Notes under the pieces: generated by a model
What the model was told of the DNA's origin: nothing
Seen by the model: the letters and a program-made list of their open reading frames with translations, nothing else
Database searches by the model: none
Shown: in pieces, positions 32,448-45,239 of the stretch
Layout of the letters: the number at the start of each line of letters is the position of its first letter
How positions within the stretch are numbered: position 1 is the first letter of the stretch
NCBI RefSeq assembly: GCF_003931915.1
Contig: NZ_RSAA01000001.1
Span: 1 to 64,000 of the forward strand
Length of the DNA stretch: 64,000 bases
Reading direction: 5' to 3'
Origin: Saccharopolyspora rhizosphaerae
GTDB taxonomy: Bacteria > Actinomycetota > Actinomycetes > Mycobacteriales > Pseudonocardiaceae
Program-made: the position numbers and the translations under genes

Positions 32448-33104
32448 ATGACAACACGGGTGTTCGTGGTCGACGACCACGACGTGATCAGGCGCGGCAT
32501 CGCCGCGCTGGTCGATGCCGAGAGCGACCTGGAACTGGTCGGGGAAGCGGGCAGCGTGGCCGAAGCGCTGGCCTGGGTCCCGAGGAAGAACCCGCAGGTG
32601 GCCGTGCTGGACGTGCGGTTGCCTGACGGCAACGGCGTGGAGCTGTGCCGGGAGTTGCGCTCGCAGCTGCCGGAGCTCCGCTGCCTGATGCTGACCTCGT
32701 TCGACGACCACGAGGCGTTGATGGACGCGATCATGGCCGGCGCCAGCGGGTTCGTCCTCAAGGGTGTCGTCAGCGAAGAGCTGGTGAGCGCGCTGCGCAC
32801 GGTCGGTGCGGGCAAGTCGCTCTTGAGCCCGCAGCGCACCGAGGCGATGCTGAACTGGCTGCGCAAGGAGCAGGAGAAGGCCGATCCGCTCCGCGAGCTC
32901 ACCGCCCGCGAGCGGCAGGTGCTGGAGCTGATCGGCGAAGGCATGACCAACCGCGAGATCGCCGACCGGATGGTGCTCGCGGAGAAGACCATCAAGAACT
33001 ACGTGTCGCAGATGCTGGCGAAGCTCGCGATGCGGCATCGCAGCGAGGCGGCGGTGCTGGCCACCGAGCTGCGGCTGGACCGCGATTCCCGCAACAAGCG
33101 CTGA
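32448..33104 (+). CDS. NarL/DevR-type response regulator
   Basis: 218 residues: receiver domain (residues 1-125) with the acidic pair Asp9-Asp10, phosphoacceptor Asp55 (VAVLDVRLPDG), and Ser/Lys switch residues (LTSFDD, GFVLKGV). The LuxR-type HTH at about 148-205 has LTARERQVLELIGEGMTNREIA and KTIKNYVSQML. It is close in layout to DevR/DosR. It lies one base after the CBS gene and 16 bp before the hybrid kinase, its likely partner. No DosR box is evident upstream of the operon. Confidence 0.92.
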   Translation: MTTRVFVVDDHDVIRRGIAALVDAESDLELVGEAGSVAEALAWVPRKNPQVAVLDVRLPDGNGVELCRELRSQLPELRCLMLTSFDDHEALMDAIMAGASGFVLKGVVSEELVSALRTVGAGKSLLSPQRTEAMLNWLRKEQEKADPLRELTARERQVLELIGEGMTNREIADRMVLAEKTIKNYVSQMLAKLAMRHRSEAAVLATELRLDRDSRNKR

Positions 33105-33119
33105 GCGGGGAGGCCGTTC

Positions 33120-36407
<3,288 letters not shown>

Positions 36408-36471
36408 GGTCTGCGCTCGCCGGGACCGCGCGCAGCTCGTTGCGCGGTGTGCACTAGCTGAAAGGGACTAT

Positions 36472-36507
36472 TGCGCGATTCGCGCAGCGATCTCTATGGT
36501 TAGACCA
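36472..36507. promoter_or_regulatory. Paired palindromes upstream of the acid sugar operon
   Basis: TGCGCG-ATT-CGCGCA (36472-36486) and TGGT-TAG-ACCA (36497-36507) lie 54-89 bp before the kinase start. They are candidate operators for the DeoR-family regulator encoded third in the operon. No other regulatory signal is seen between 36408 and 36560. Confidence 0.45.
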
Positions 36508-36560
36508 ACCCGACGGGGGGTGCTCGTTGGGTGTTTCGGCGAGCAGAAGAGCAGGTGATC

Positions 36561-37757
36561 ATGGGATCGCGAGTCCTGGTCGTGGCCGATGACCTCAGCG
36601 GTGCCGGTGATTCCGGAGTCCCCTTCGCACTGCGCGAAATGCGCACTCTGCTGGCGTTGGACGACACCGGCGACGCCGAGGTGTTCGTGGCCGACACCGA
36701 CAGCAGGCACATCGAACCCGATCTCGCCGCCAAGCGCGTGCACGAAGCACTGGACGGGCACGCGCAAGGCCGCGTCGTTTTCAAGAAGATCGACTCCACG
36801 CTGCGCGGCAACGTCGCCTCCGAGGTCGGAGCGATCGTCGAGCACGCCGACGGGGCGGGGGTGCTGCTGTGCCCGGCCTCGCCGGCCACCGGCCGCACCG
36901 TCCTCGGTGGAGTCGTGCACATCAACGGAATTCCGCTGCACCACACCGGTTTGTGGAAGGCCGAACCCGGCGAGGCGCCGAAGGACATCGCCTCCGCCCT
37001 GGAGGGTCTGAAGGTCCGCCACGTCGCGCTGGCCTCGGTGCGCGGCAGGCCCGCGCAGCTGCGCGAGCGGGTCGCGCAGCTGCTCACCGAAGCCGACGTG
37101 GTGATCTGCGACGCGGTGTCGGAGAGCGACCTGCGCGCGGTGGTCACCGCCGGCTCGGCGGCCGCCAGCCAGCCGCACTGGGTCGGCGCGGCCGGACTGG
37201 CCGACGCGCTGGCCGAACTGCTGCGCCCCGGCTACGACATCGAACCTCCGCCGCCGGTGGACGGGCCGGTGCTGGCCGTGGTCGGCAGCGCCAACTGCGC
37301 TTCCCGCCAGCAGGCCGACTACCTCTCCGAACGCTTCGGGCACACCCGGCGCCTGGCCGCGCGCACCCTCGTCGAGGCCGAACCGACCTCGTTGGCGCGC
37401 ACCGCCGAGCAGATCCACGACGCGTTGTGCGCAGGGGACGTGCTGGTCACCGTGGAAGGGCCGGTCGAGGCCGGGTTCTCCCGCGAGCTCACCGACGCGT
37501 TGGCCGAGGTGTGCGCCCCCGCCGCCGAGAAGGCAGGACTGCTGGTGCTCACCGGCGGTGAAACCGCCCGAGCCGTGCTGGGCAGGCGGGGCGTGAGCGG
37601 CCTGCGACTGCTCAACGAACTGGAACCCGGCGTGGTGCTGGGCCGCACCATCGAGAAGGAACCCGGTTACGTCATCACCAAGGCCGGTGCGTTCGGTGCG
37701 CCGGACACCCTGCACCGGGCGGTGTCCGCGGTGCGCTGCGGAAGGGCTGTCGCGTGA
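36561..37757 (+). CDS. Four-carbon acid sugar kinase (DUF1537 family)
   Basis: 398 residues in two domains. The N-terminal acid-sugar-binding domain has VVADDLSGAGDSG, KKIDSTLRGNV and PASPATGRTV. The C-terminal nucleotide-binding domain has VVGSANCASRQQ, LTGGETARAVL and a final KAGAFGAPDTL glycine loop. Family members OtnK, DtnK and LtnK phosphorylate erythronate or threonate at O4. With the PdxA2-type dehydrogenase overlapping it by four bases (GTGA), the product would be oxidised and decarboxylated to dihydroxyacetone phosphate, matching the D-threonate or D-erythronate route. ATG 36561 follows GCAGGTG. Confidence 0.9.
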   Translation: MGSRVLVVADDLSGAGDSGVPFALREMRTLLALDDTGDAEVFVADTDSRHIEPDLAAKRVHEALDGHAQGRVVFKKIDSTLRGNVASEVGAIVEHADGAGVLLCPASPATGRTVLGGVVHINGIPLHHTGLWKAEPGEAPKDIASALEGLKVRHVALASVRGRPAQLRERVAQLLTEADVVICDAVSESDLRAVVTAGSAAASQPHWVGAAGLADALAELLRPGYDIEPPPPVDGPVLAVVGSANCASRQQADYLSERFGHTRRLAARTLVEAEPTSLARTAEQIHDALCAGDVLVTVEGPVEAGFSRELTDALAEVCAPAAEKAGLLVLTGGETARAVLGRRGVSGLRLLNELEPGVVLGRTIEKEPGYVITKAGAFGAPDTLHRAVSAVRCGRAVA

Positions 37758-38746
37758 CCTCACCTGCCATCGCCGTCACGATGGGCGACGCCGCCGGCGT
37801 CGGCCCGGAGGTGGTCGTGCGCGCGCTCGCCGAGCCCGCACTGCGGGGGCTCGCCCGCCCGGTGGTGATCGGCGACGCCGCCCGGCTGACCCGGGCCGTC
37901 GAGATATGCGGCCTCGACCTGCGCGTCAAACCCATCGCCTCGCCCGCCGAGGCGAGCGGTGATCCGGGCGTGCTGGAGGTCATCGACGTCGGTGGCGTCC
38001 CACCGGACCTGCCCTTCGGCGAACTGTCCGAAGTGGCTGGTGAAGCGGCCTACCGGTACGTGGCCGAGGCCGCGGAGCTGGCGATGGCAGGGCAGGTGCA
38101 GGCGATCTGCACCGCGCCGCTGAACAAGGCGGCGCTGCACGCCGCCGGTCACCGCTACCCCGGGCACACCGAACTGCTCGCCGAGCTGTGCGGTGTGCCG
38201 GAGGTGTCGATGATGCTGTCCACCGGCTCGGTGCGGGTCATCCACGTGACCACCCACATCGGACTGCTCGACGCGATCGAGCGGATCGAGCCCGGGCTGG
38301 TGGAGCGGACGGTGCGCCGCGGTCACACGACCCTGGTCGACGCCGGGATCGAGGCCCCGCGCATCGCGGTGTGCGGCATCAACCCGCACGCGGGCGAGAA
38401 CGGCCTGTTCGGCTACGGCGAAGAGGAGGCCAAGATCGAGCCGGCCTTGGCCGCCTGCCGCGCCGACGGCATCGACGCGCGCGGTCCGCTGCCGGCCGAC
38501 ACGGTGTTCTTCCGCGCCGGGCGAGGCGATTTCGACCTCGTGGTGGCGATGTACCACGACCAGGGGCACGGGCCCGTGAAGGTCCTCGGCTTGGAGGCCG
38601 GGGTCAACATCACCGTGGGGTTGCCGGTCATCCGGACCTCGGTGGACCACGGCACGGCTTTCGACATCGCCGGCACCGGCCGGGCCGAGGCGGGCAGCAT
38701 GCTGGAAGCGCTGCGCCAGGCCGCGGCACTGGCCGGACGGCCTTGA
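37754..38746 (+). CDS. pdxA2: PdxA2-type 4-phosphoerythronate/threonate dehydrogenase
   Basis: 330 residues of the PdxA family: MGDAAGVGPEVVVRAL at the N-terminus, CTAPLNKAALHAAGHRYPGHTELLAEL with metal-binding histidines, then GINPHAGENGLFG, YHDQGHGPVK and TSVDHGTAFDIAGTG. Biosynthetic PdxA makes a vitamin B6 precursor, but the fusion in one operon with a DUF1537 kinase identifies the catabolic PdxA2 branch. It oxidises the 4-phospho sugar acid with NAD and releases CO2 to give dihydroxyacetone phosphate. GTG 37754 overlaps the kinase stop. Confidence 0.9.
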   Translation: MTSPAIAVTMGDAAGVGPEVVVRALAEPALRGLARPVVIGDAARLTRAVEICGLDLRVKPIASPAEASGDPGVLEVIDVGGVPPDLPFGELSEVAGEAAYRYVAEAAELAMAGQVQAICTAPLNKAALHAAGHRYPGHTELLAELCGVPEVSMMLSTGSVRVIHVTTHIGLLDAIERIEPGLVERTVRRGHTTLVDAGIEAPRIAVCGINPHAGENGLFGYGEEEAKIEPALAACRADGIDARGPLPADTVFFRAGRGDFDLVVAMYHDQGHGPVKVLGLEAGVNITVGLPVIRTSVDHGTAFDIAGTGRAEAGSMLEALRQAAALAGRP

Positions 38747-38769
38747 TCCGGTTCTGGGAGGATCACGGC

Positions 38770-39552
38770 GTGAGCGCGGAAGTCGAAGAACGCCTCTCGG
38801 CGGGGCAGCGCCGGGCGTTGATAGAGCGGTTGGTGACCGAGCAGGGCGCGGTCCAGGTCGAGGAGCTCGCGGCGTCGCTGGCGGTCACGCCCTCGACGAT
38901 CCGGCGAGACCTGCAACTGCTGACCGACCAGGGCAAGCTCGCCCGCACCTACGGCGGGGCGATGCCCGCGACCAGCGCTGAGCCCTCCCTGGGCCAGCGC
39001 ACCGCGCTGGCCTCGGCGGAGAAGGACCGCATCGCCGAATGGGCCGCCGGGCAGGTCTCCGCCGGTGACACGGTCATCTTGGACGCGGGCACCACGACCG
39101 GGAAGCTGGCCCACCACCTGCGCGACCGCGGCGGGCTGACGGTGATCACCAACAGCGTGATGGCGCTGACCGAGCTGGTCGACGCCGACCCGGTGCAGGT
39201 CGTGTCGCTGGCCGGCGAGCTGCGGCACATCAGCCAGGGCTTCGTCGGCCCGCTGGCGGAACTGACCTTGTCGCGGCTCACCGCGGACAAGGCGTTCCTC
39301 GGCGCCGACGGACTGGACTCCCGGCACGGCATCTGCGAGGCCAGCCTGCTGCAGACCCGGCTGAAGGAGCAGATGATCGCCCAGTCGCGCGAGGTCTACA
39401 TCCTCGCCGACAGCAGCAAGCTCGGCGCGATGCCCTTCAACGCCTGGGCGCCGCTGCCGGCCCGCTGGACCCTCGTCACCGACACCAACGCCGGCGAGAA
39501 GGAGCTCGCCCCGTTCCGCTGCCTGCCCGAGGTCACGATCATCACGGTTTGA
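38770..39552 (+). CDS. DeoR-family transcriptional regulator
   Basis: 260 residues: N-terminal winged HTH (about 12-65, RRALIERLVTEQGAVQVEELAASLAVTPSTIRRDLQLL) and the sugar-phosphate-isomerase-like sensor domain with DAGTTTGKLAHHL, VITNSVMALTEL and FLGADGLD. DeoR members bind a phosphorylated sugar intermediate. It is third in the acid sugar operon and probably represses it until a sugar-acid phosphate accumulates. GTG 38770 follows GGGAGG, 23 bp after the PdxA2 stop. Confidence 0.9.
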   Translation: MSAEVEERLSAGQRRALIERLVTEQGAVQVEELAASLAVTPSTIRRDLQLLTDQGKLARTYGGAMPATSAEPSLGQRTALASAEKDRIAEWAAGQVSAGDTVILDAGTTTGKLAHHLRDRGGLTVITNSVMALTELVDADPVQVVSLAGELRHISQGFVGPLAELTLSRLTADKAFLGADGLDSRHGICEASLLQTRLKEQMIAQSREVYILADSSKLGAMPFNAWAPLPARWTLVTDTNAGEKELAPFRCLPEVTIITV

Positions 39553-39635
39553 CCGGGTGGAGGTGCTGCCACCTCGGGCGCTCGCCGCGGTGATACCGTT
39601 CGCCCTGCTCACGAGTGGTGCGGGGAGGGGGCGCG

Positions 39636-40754
39636 ATGAACCCCCGGATCGCGTTGTACGTCGGAGGGCTGCTCGGGCCCTTCGGCGCCGGGATCGTGGC
39701 GGCGATGCTGCCCGAACTGGCGGCGGACTACCAGGTCACCCCGGGCCTGGCCGCGACCTCCACCACCACCTACCTGCTGCCGTTCGCGCTGGTCATGCTC
39801 GTTTCCGGCAACCTCGGTGAGCGGTGGGGCAGCACCCGCACGATCCGCGCCGCCTACATCGGCTACGCCGTCGTCGCCCTGCTGGGAGCCCTTGCCCCGT
39901 GGTTCTGGCTGTTCCAACTCACCCGAGCACTGCAAGGCGTCGCCAACGCCTTCACCACACCGCTGCTGCTGGCCAAGATCGCCGCGGGCGCCCCGCGGCA
40001 GCGGCTGGGTCGCGCGATGGGTGCTTACGGGGCGATGCAGGCCATCGGCCAGACCACCGCGCCCCTGGTCGGCGGGCTGGCCGCGGAAACCGCGTGGCAG
40101 CTCGCCTTCCTCGGCGTCGCCGTCGTCGCCGCTGCGCTGGCGGTCAGCCCGCTCCCGCCCGACACCGCCGCGCAGCGGCGCCCTCCGGCACTGCGCGACG
40201 CCTGGACGCCCGTGGTGCTGCTCAGCGGCGCCGTCGCCGCGATCGCCTGGATGTGCTCGGCCGGGCTGCCCTTCCTGGTCGCCTTCCGCCTCGACGACGC
40301 CTTCGCGCTCAGCCCCGGTGCGCGCGGGCTGGCGCTGACCGCCTACGGCATCGCCGGCGCGCTCGCCGCCCGTCTGACCGGTAGCGCCGTCGACCGCTTC
40401 GGCGTGCGCACCACGCTGATCACCGGGGTGCTGGTGAACGCGATCGCCGTCGCCGCGGTGGGAACCCTCGACCGGCTGCCCGTGGTCGTGCTCGCCTGGG
40501 CCGCGGCCGGGGTGTGCGGACAGCTGATCTTGGTCGCCGTGCACTCCACGGTGCTCGGCGGAACCGGCGGGGGTGGGGCCATCTCGGTGGTCACCGCCTG
40601 GCGGTTCCTCGGGATGTCGGCGGCCCCGGCGGTGTTCACCGGTCTCTACCACCAGGGCGCGGCGTTGGGCTTCGGCGTGGCGGGCCTGCTGCTGGCACTT
40701 CTGATTCCCGTTGTTTCCATTTGGTGGCCCCGGCCTCGACCGGCCACCGGCTGA
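39636..40754 (+). CDS. MFS transporter
   Basis: 372 residues with about twelve membrane helices and the MFS loop GERWGSTRTIRAAYIGY between helices two and three. GAYGAMQAIGQTTAPLVGG resembles the drug:H+ antiporter group, so it could be an exporter. Its place 83 bp after the DeoR gene makes import of a four-carbon sugar acid possible, but the sequence does not decide. GGGGAGGGG precedes ATG 39636. There are 135 bp of spacer before the next gene. Confidence 0.8.
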   Translation: MNPRIALYVGGLLGPFGAGIVAAMLPELAADYQVTPGLAATSTTTYLLPFALVMLVSGNLGERWGSTRTIRAAYIGYAVVALLGALAPWFWLFQLTRALQGVANAFTTPLLLAKIAAGAPRQRLGRAMGAYGAMQAIGQTTAPLVGGLAAETAWQLAFLGVAVVAAALAVSPLPPDTAAQRRPPALRDAWTPVVLLSGAVAAIAWMCSAGLPFLVAFRLDDAFALSPGARGLALTAYGIAGALAARLTGSAVDRFGVRTTLITGVLVNAIAVAAVGTLDRLPVVVLAWAAAGVCGQLILVAVHSTVLGGTGGGGAISVVTAWRFLGMSAAPAVFTGLYHQGAALGFGVAGLLLALLIPVVSIWWPRPRPATG

Positions 40755-40889
40755 GTCCTCGCAGCTCGCAGCGGGTTTCGAGTGCGCGGGTGACGGTTTC
40801 TCGCCACGCCCGTCACCGCTTCCGGCCCATCCCGCGGCGATCGATCGTGTGTCAGGCTGCCCCCGTCCCAACCACGGGGAGAGGGAGCC

Positions 40890-41678
40890 ATGAAGATCAC
40901 CCGCTGGAAGCCCGTCACGCTGTTATGCGGCGCGGTCCTGGTGGCCGCGCCGACCGCCGCGGTCGCGATGGCCTCGCCCGCGCACCCCACCGCCGAGGAC
41001 TACTACCAGGACGCCCTCGGCAAGACCGGCCCCGAGCTGGAGGCTGCGCTGCACGGCATCATCAGCAACGGCGTCACGACCCTGGACTACGACGGCGTCT
41101 GGGACGCCCTCAAGGTCACCGACGAGGACCCGAACGACCCCGCCAACGTCGTCCTGCTCTACACCGGACGTTCGCAGGCCAAGGACACCAACGGCGGCGA
41201 CGCCGACCAGTGGAACCGCGAGCACGTCTGGGCCAAGTCCCACGGCGACTTCGACACCGTCCCCGGCCCGGGCACCGACGTGCACCACCTGCGCCCCACC
41301 GACGTGTCGGTCAACGCCGACCGCGGCAACAAGGACTTCGACCTGGGCGGCACCGAGTCCGAGGAAGCCCCCGGCAACTTCACCGACGACGACTCCTGGG
41401 AGCCGCGCGACGAAGTCAAGGGCGACGTCGCCCGCATGATCTTCTACATGTCGGTGCGCTACGAGGGCACCGACGGCTTCGCCGACCTCGAGGTCAACGA
41501 CCAGGTCGGCAACGGCAGCGCCCCGCACATCGGCAAGCTCTCAGTGCTCAAGCAGTGGCACGAGCAGGACCCGCCGGACGCTTTCGAGCAGCGCCGCAAC
41601 GAGGTCATCTTCACCGACGTCCAGCACAACAGGAACCCGTTCATCGACCACCCGGAATGGGTCGAAGAGATCTGGTGA
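40890..41678 (+). CDS. Secreted endonuclease I-family nuclease
   Basis: 262 residues. A Sec signal peptide (about 1-29, MKITRWKPVTLLCGAVLVAA) is followed by the endonuclease I (EndA/NucM/BsnI) domain. Its beta-beta-alpha metal site is WNREHVWAKSHG...DVHHLRP, the RGNKDFD loop follows, and QHNRNPFIDHPEWVEEIW ends the protein. Such enzymes cut DNA and RNA outside the cell, giving nucleotides as a phosphate or nitrogen source. GGGAGAGGGAG precedes ATG 40890. No immunity or secretion partner is adjacent. Confidence 0.9.
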   Translation: MKITRWKPVTLLCGAVLVAAPTAAVAMASPAHPTAEDYYQDALGKTGPELEAALHGIISNGVTTLDYDGVWDALKVTDEDPNDPANVVLLYTGRSQAKDTNGGDADQWNREHVWAKSHGDFDTVPGPGTDVHHLRPTDVSVNADRGNKDFDLGGTESEEAPGNFTDDDSWEPRDEVKGDVARMIFYMSVRYEGTDGFADLEVNDQVGNGSAPHIGKLSVLKQWHEQDPPDAFEQRRNEVIFTDVQHNRNPFIDHPEWVEEIW

Positions 41679-41700
41679 CACGTCCCAGTCGCGGCGACTT

Positions 41701-41877
41701 GCGTGACGGTGCCGGTGGCGGAACCTGAGGCAGTGCTCCTGCTCCGGGCGGGCCGACTCCTGCATGCCGCACACACCACGTCGGCCGTCCTCGCAGGAGG
41801 ACCACCTCAGAACCCGCGGCGGTGCCGGCTGAGTCCCACGCCTGGAGAAGCGGCTGCCGCCGCGTGCCGCCTGGAAC
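41701..41877 (+). repeat. Dispersed intergenic repeat, copy E
   Basis: Starts about 23 bp after the endonuclease stop, in its sense direction: GTGCCGGTGGCGGAACCTGAGG, then CCTCAGAACCCGCGGCGGTGCCGGCTGAGTCCCACGCCTGG and AAGCGGCTGCCGCCGCGTGCCGCC. The centre differs from other copies (GGGCGGGCCGACTCCTGC). Confidence 0.8.
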
Positions 41878-41949
41878 CGTGAACGCCCCCGGAAGCCAAG
41901 TTCGAGACGGTGTGTCACGCTCCTCCAGGCCACTGCGCCGCGGGACGGT

Positions 41950-42013
41950 GTTCGCAGTTCTCGCGAAGTTCGACGGTGGAGCTTCCGCCTCGAACTTCGC
42001 GAGAACTGCGAAC
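41950..42013. repeat. 24-bp perfect inverted repeat with 16-base loop
   Basis: Arms 41950-41973 and 41990-42013 are perfectly complementary over 24 bases. Each arm contains TTCTCGCGAAGTTCGA or its complement. The loop CGGTGGAGCTTCCGCC can pair further with a wobble, giving a stem of about 30 bp. It lies between the convergent endonuclease and SnoaL-like genes, after repeat copy E. It could be a bidirectional terminator, though it is longer than needed and has no T-run. Confidence 0.95.
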
Positions 42014-42078
42014 GGCCTCAGCAGCAGGCGTCGTCGTGGGTCTTGCCGGCGCGCTGCTGAGCAGTGCGTGGCCGGGCC

Positions 42079-42495
42079 TCAGCCGGAGAGGACTCCGTCG
42101 GCCACCAGGCCTGCGTAGATGGCTTCGCTGACGGCCTGGAGGGACGACATGGGCCGGATCATCACCGTGAAGGTGCTGATCCGATCACCGTCGTTCACGT
42201 GGATCAGGTCGATCCCTTCGACCTGCTTGCCGGACACGACGGTGCGGAAGTGCAGGACGTGCGCTTCGGCGTCGTCCCCGTCCGGGGTCTGGCCGCGGCC
42301 GGGGAAGTCACCGACGTAGCGGAAGTCCTCGAACGTCCGCTGCAGCACCTGGAACAGCGCGCGAACGGTGTCGATGCCCTCGAACGGCGTGAACTTCACC
42401 GGGCTGAAGAAGCGGATGTCGTCGGTGAACTCGGCCACGGCGGCGTCGAAGTCACCGGCCTCGATCGCTGAGCGGAAACGGTCTGCGGCGTTCAT
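42079..42495 (-). CDS. SnoaL/NTF2-like small protein
   Basis: 138 residues of the NTF2-like alpha-beta barrel: NAADRFRSAIEAGDFDAAVAEFTDDIRFFSPVKFTPFEGIDTVRALFQVL, then LHFRTVVSGKQVEGIDLIHVNDGDRISTFTVMIRP. Such proteins bind small hydrophobic molecules or act as isomerases or cyclases; no catalytic residues can be assigned. ATG 42495 overlaps the PadR stop as ATGA, making it the last gene of an nmo-padR-snoaL operon. Confidence 0.85.
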   Translation of the reverse strand: MNAADRFRSAIEAGDFDAAVAEFTDDIRFFSPVKFTPFEGIDTVRALFQVLQRTFEDFRYVGDFPGRGQTPDGDDAEAHVLHFRTVVSGKQVEGIDLIHVNDGDRISTFTVMIRPMSSLQAVSEAIYAGLVADGVLSG

Positions 42496-43034
42496 GGTGT
42501 TCCACCTAGGTCGTCGTCGAGTGCTCGGATCGTCTCCTCGCACCACTCCAGCAGCGCCTGCTCCGAGCGGATCCCGCCGCGCAGCACCAGGTGCTGGTGC
42601 AGCGCTTGACCGGACAGCTTCGCCGGGTCGGGGAAGTCGCGCCGCTCGATCTCGCGGTACAACGAGAGCCGTTGCAGGTGCAGGTCGCGTTGGCGGGCGA
42701 ACTCGGCCCGCACCTGCGCGGCGTCGCCGAACGACGCGCCGCGCAGCTTGACGGTGAGGTCGTTGCGGGTCGCGGCGGGTTCGGAGATCCAGCGCTGCAA
42801 CTCCTCCGCGCCGTCCGAGCTGACCCGGTAGACCTTCTTGTCCGGGCGCTTCTGCTGGGCCACCTGGTCGCAGTCGATCCAGCCGAGCTCGACCATGCGC
42901 TTGAGGCTGCGGTAGATCTGCTGGTGGCTGGCCGCCCAGAAGTACCCGATCGACTTGTCGAACCGCCGCGCCAGCTCGTAGCCCGAGCCCGCGCGCTCCC
43001 GCAGCGACACCAGGATCGCGTACTCCAGGGACAA
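42492..43034 (-). CDS. PadR-family transcriptional regulator
   Basis: 180 residues. The N-terminal winged helix (EYAILVSLRERAGSGYELARRFDKSIGYFWAASHQQIYRSLKRMVELGWI) and the C-terminal helical dimer arm (from about 90) match PadR subfamily 2 (Vir-like). It begins with TTG 43034 after AGAGGA; no better start exists. Between the nitronate monooxygenase gene (14 bp) and the SnoaL gene (overlap) it is clearly co-transcribed. The large operator at 44075-44107 upstream of the operon is its likely binding site. Confidence 0.88.
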   Translation of the reverse strand: MSLEYAILVSLRERAGSGYELARRFDKSIGYFWAASHQQIYRSLKRMVELGWIDCDQVAQQKRPDKKVYRVSSDGAEELQRWISEPAATRNDLTVKLRGASFGDAAQVRAEFARQRDLHLQRLSLYREIERRDFPDPAKLSGQALHQHLVLRGGIRSEQALLEWCEETIRALDDDLGGTP

Positions 43035-43048
43035 GACCGGTCTTCCTC

Positions 43049-44107
<1,059 letters not shown>

Positions 44108-44194
44108 TGGAGCCGAGCAGGAGCCCCCGATCTCGACGGAGCATCGGGGTAGGCCTGCGACGATCGAGGTGGTCGCGTCGGGAGCGGCGCAGAG

Positions 44195-44346
44195 CCGCTC
44201 TTCCTCCAGGTGCGGGGACTCAGCTGGCACCGCTGCAGGTTCCGTTCCGAGCAGCTTCGCGGCCAGGACGTCGTGACGCCGCGTGTCGACATGCTCGAAG
44301 AGCGGACACGCGGCGCCGCTCAGGACCTCCCGCCGGGGACCTGAGC
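44195..44346 (-). repeat. Dispersed intergenic repeat, copy F
   Basis: On the minus strand the copy begins GATCCGCTCAGGTCC about four bases after the SDR stop. It contains GTCCTGAGCGGCGCCGCGTG, GGCGTCACGACGTCCTGG and GAACCTGCAGCGGTGCCAGCTGAGTCCCCGC. Sense orientation relative to the SDR gene. Confidence 0.78.
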
Positions 44347-44349
44347 GGA

Positions 44350-45126
44350 TCAGAAGTTCACGTATCCGCCGTCGACCGTGATGGCGTCCGCCGTGTGGTA
44401 CGAGCTCGCCGGGCTGGCCAAGTAGACCGCCAGCGAACCGAAGTCGTCGGGCTCGCCCCAACGGCCGGCCGGCACCCGCGGCAGCACTTTGCGGTGGAAC
44501 GCTTCCGAGTCCAGCATCGGATCCGCCAGCGGTGTGCTGACCCAGCCCGGCAGCACCGCGTTGGCGCGGATGCCGTGGCGCGCCAGCTCGATCGCGATGG
44601 ACTTGATCATCGACACCAGCGCGCCCTTGCTCGCCGCGTAGGCCTGCCCGCGCGGCTGGCCCTGCCGGGCCGCCAGGCTCGACGTGCCCACGAGGCTGCC
44701 GCCCTCGCCCTGGGCCAGCATCTGGCGCGCCGCCGCCCGCAAGGTCAGGAACGCGCCGTCCAGGTCGACCCGGGTGACCCGCCGGAACTCGCTGAGGTCG
44801 GTCTCGACGAAACGGCTCCCCACCCCGCCGATCCCGGCGTTGGCGAAGCAGGAGTCCAGCCGCCCGAAGTGCTCGACCGTCTGCGCCATCGCGTCCTCGA
44901 CCTGCTGCTCATCACCGACGTCGCAGCGCACCGCGAGGACCTTCCCGCCGTGCTCGTCCAGCTCACGTGCCGCGGTCTCGTTGCGCTCGCCGTTGGTGCC
45001 CCAGATGCACACCGACGCACCGGCCGCGGCCAGCGCGTCGGCCATCGCCAGGCCGATCCCGGAGTTGCCGCCGGTGACCAGCGCGACGTGCCCGGTCAGG
45101 TCGAAAGGATTGGGCTTCTCGCTCAC
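44350..45126 (-). CDS. Short-chain dehydrogenase/reductase, FabG-like
   Basis: 258 residues of the classical SDR family: VTGGNSGIGLAMA (cofactor loop), CDVGDEQQVEDAM, NAGIGG, the catalytic serine in VGTSSLAARQG, YAASKGAL and a C-terminal ITVDGGYVNF. The cofactor side lacks a clear acidic residue after strand two (IWGTNGER), so NADP is plausible. It resembles enzymes acting on secondary alcohols, sugars or 3-ketoacyl groups; substrate unassigned. GTG 45126 start, with GAGGAA about 11 bases upstream. Confidence 0.85.
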   Translation of the reverse strand: MSEKPNPFDLTGHVALVTGGNSGIGLAMADALAAAGASVCIWGTNGERNETAARELDEHGGKVLAVRCDVGDEQQVEDAMAQTVEHFGRLDSCFANAGIGGVGSRFVETDLSEFRRVTRVDLDGAFLTLRAAARQMLAQGEGGSLVGTSSLAARQGQPRGQAYAASKGALVSMIKSIAIELARHGIRANAVLPGWVSTPLADPMLDSEAFHRKVLPRVPAGRWGEPDDFGSLAVYLASPASSYHTADAITVDGGYVNF

Positions 45127-45239
45127 GTGGGTGCTTCCTCCTAGGAAGGGGGTCGAGGACCGCTGCAGCGCAGCCGCGATCCAGCGACCTGCGCGGACAA
45201 GCGGGCGGGGCCGCCGTGTTCAGGTGTGGACGTTGTCGG

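Noticed and set aside
37754-38746. Vitamin B6 biosynthesis pdxA
   Set aside because: Overlap with a DUF1537 kinase and a DeoR regulator indicates the catabolic PdxA2 role.
41950-42013. Insertion sequence end or tRNA-like structure
   Set aside because: No transposase, no target duplication and no tRNA features; kept only as an inverted repeat.
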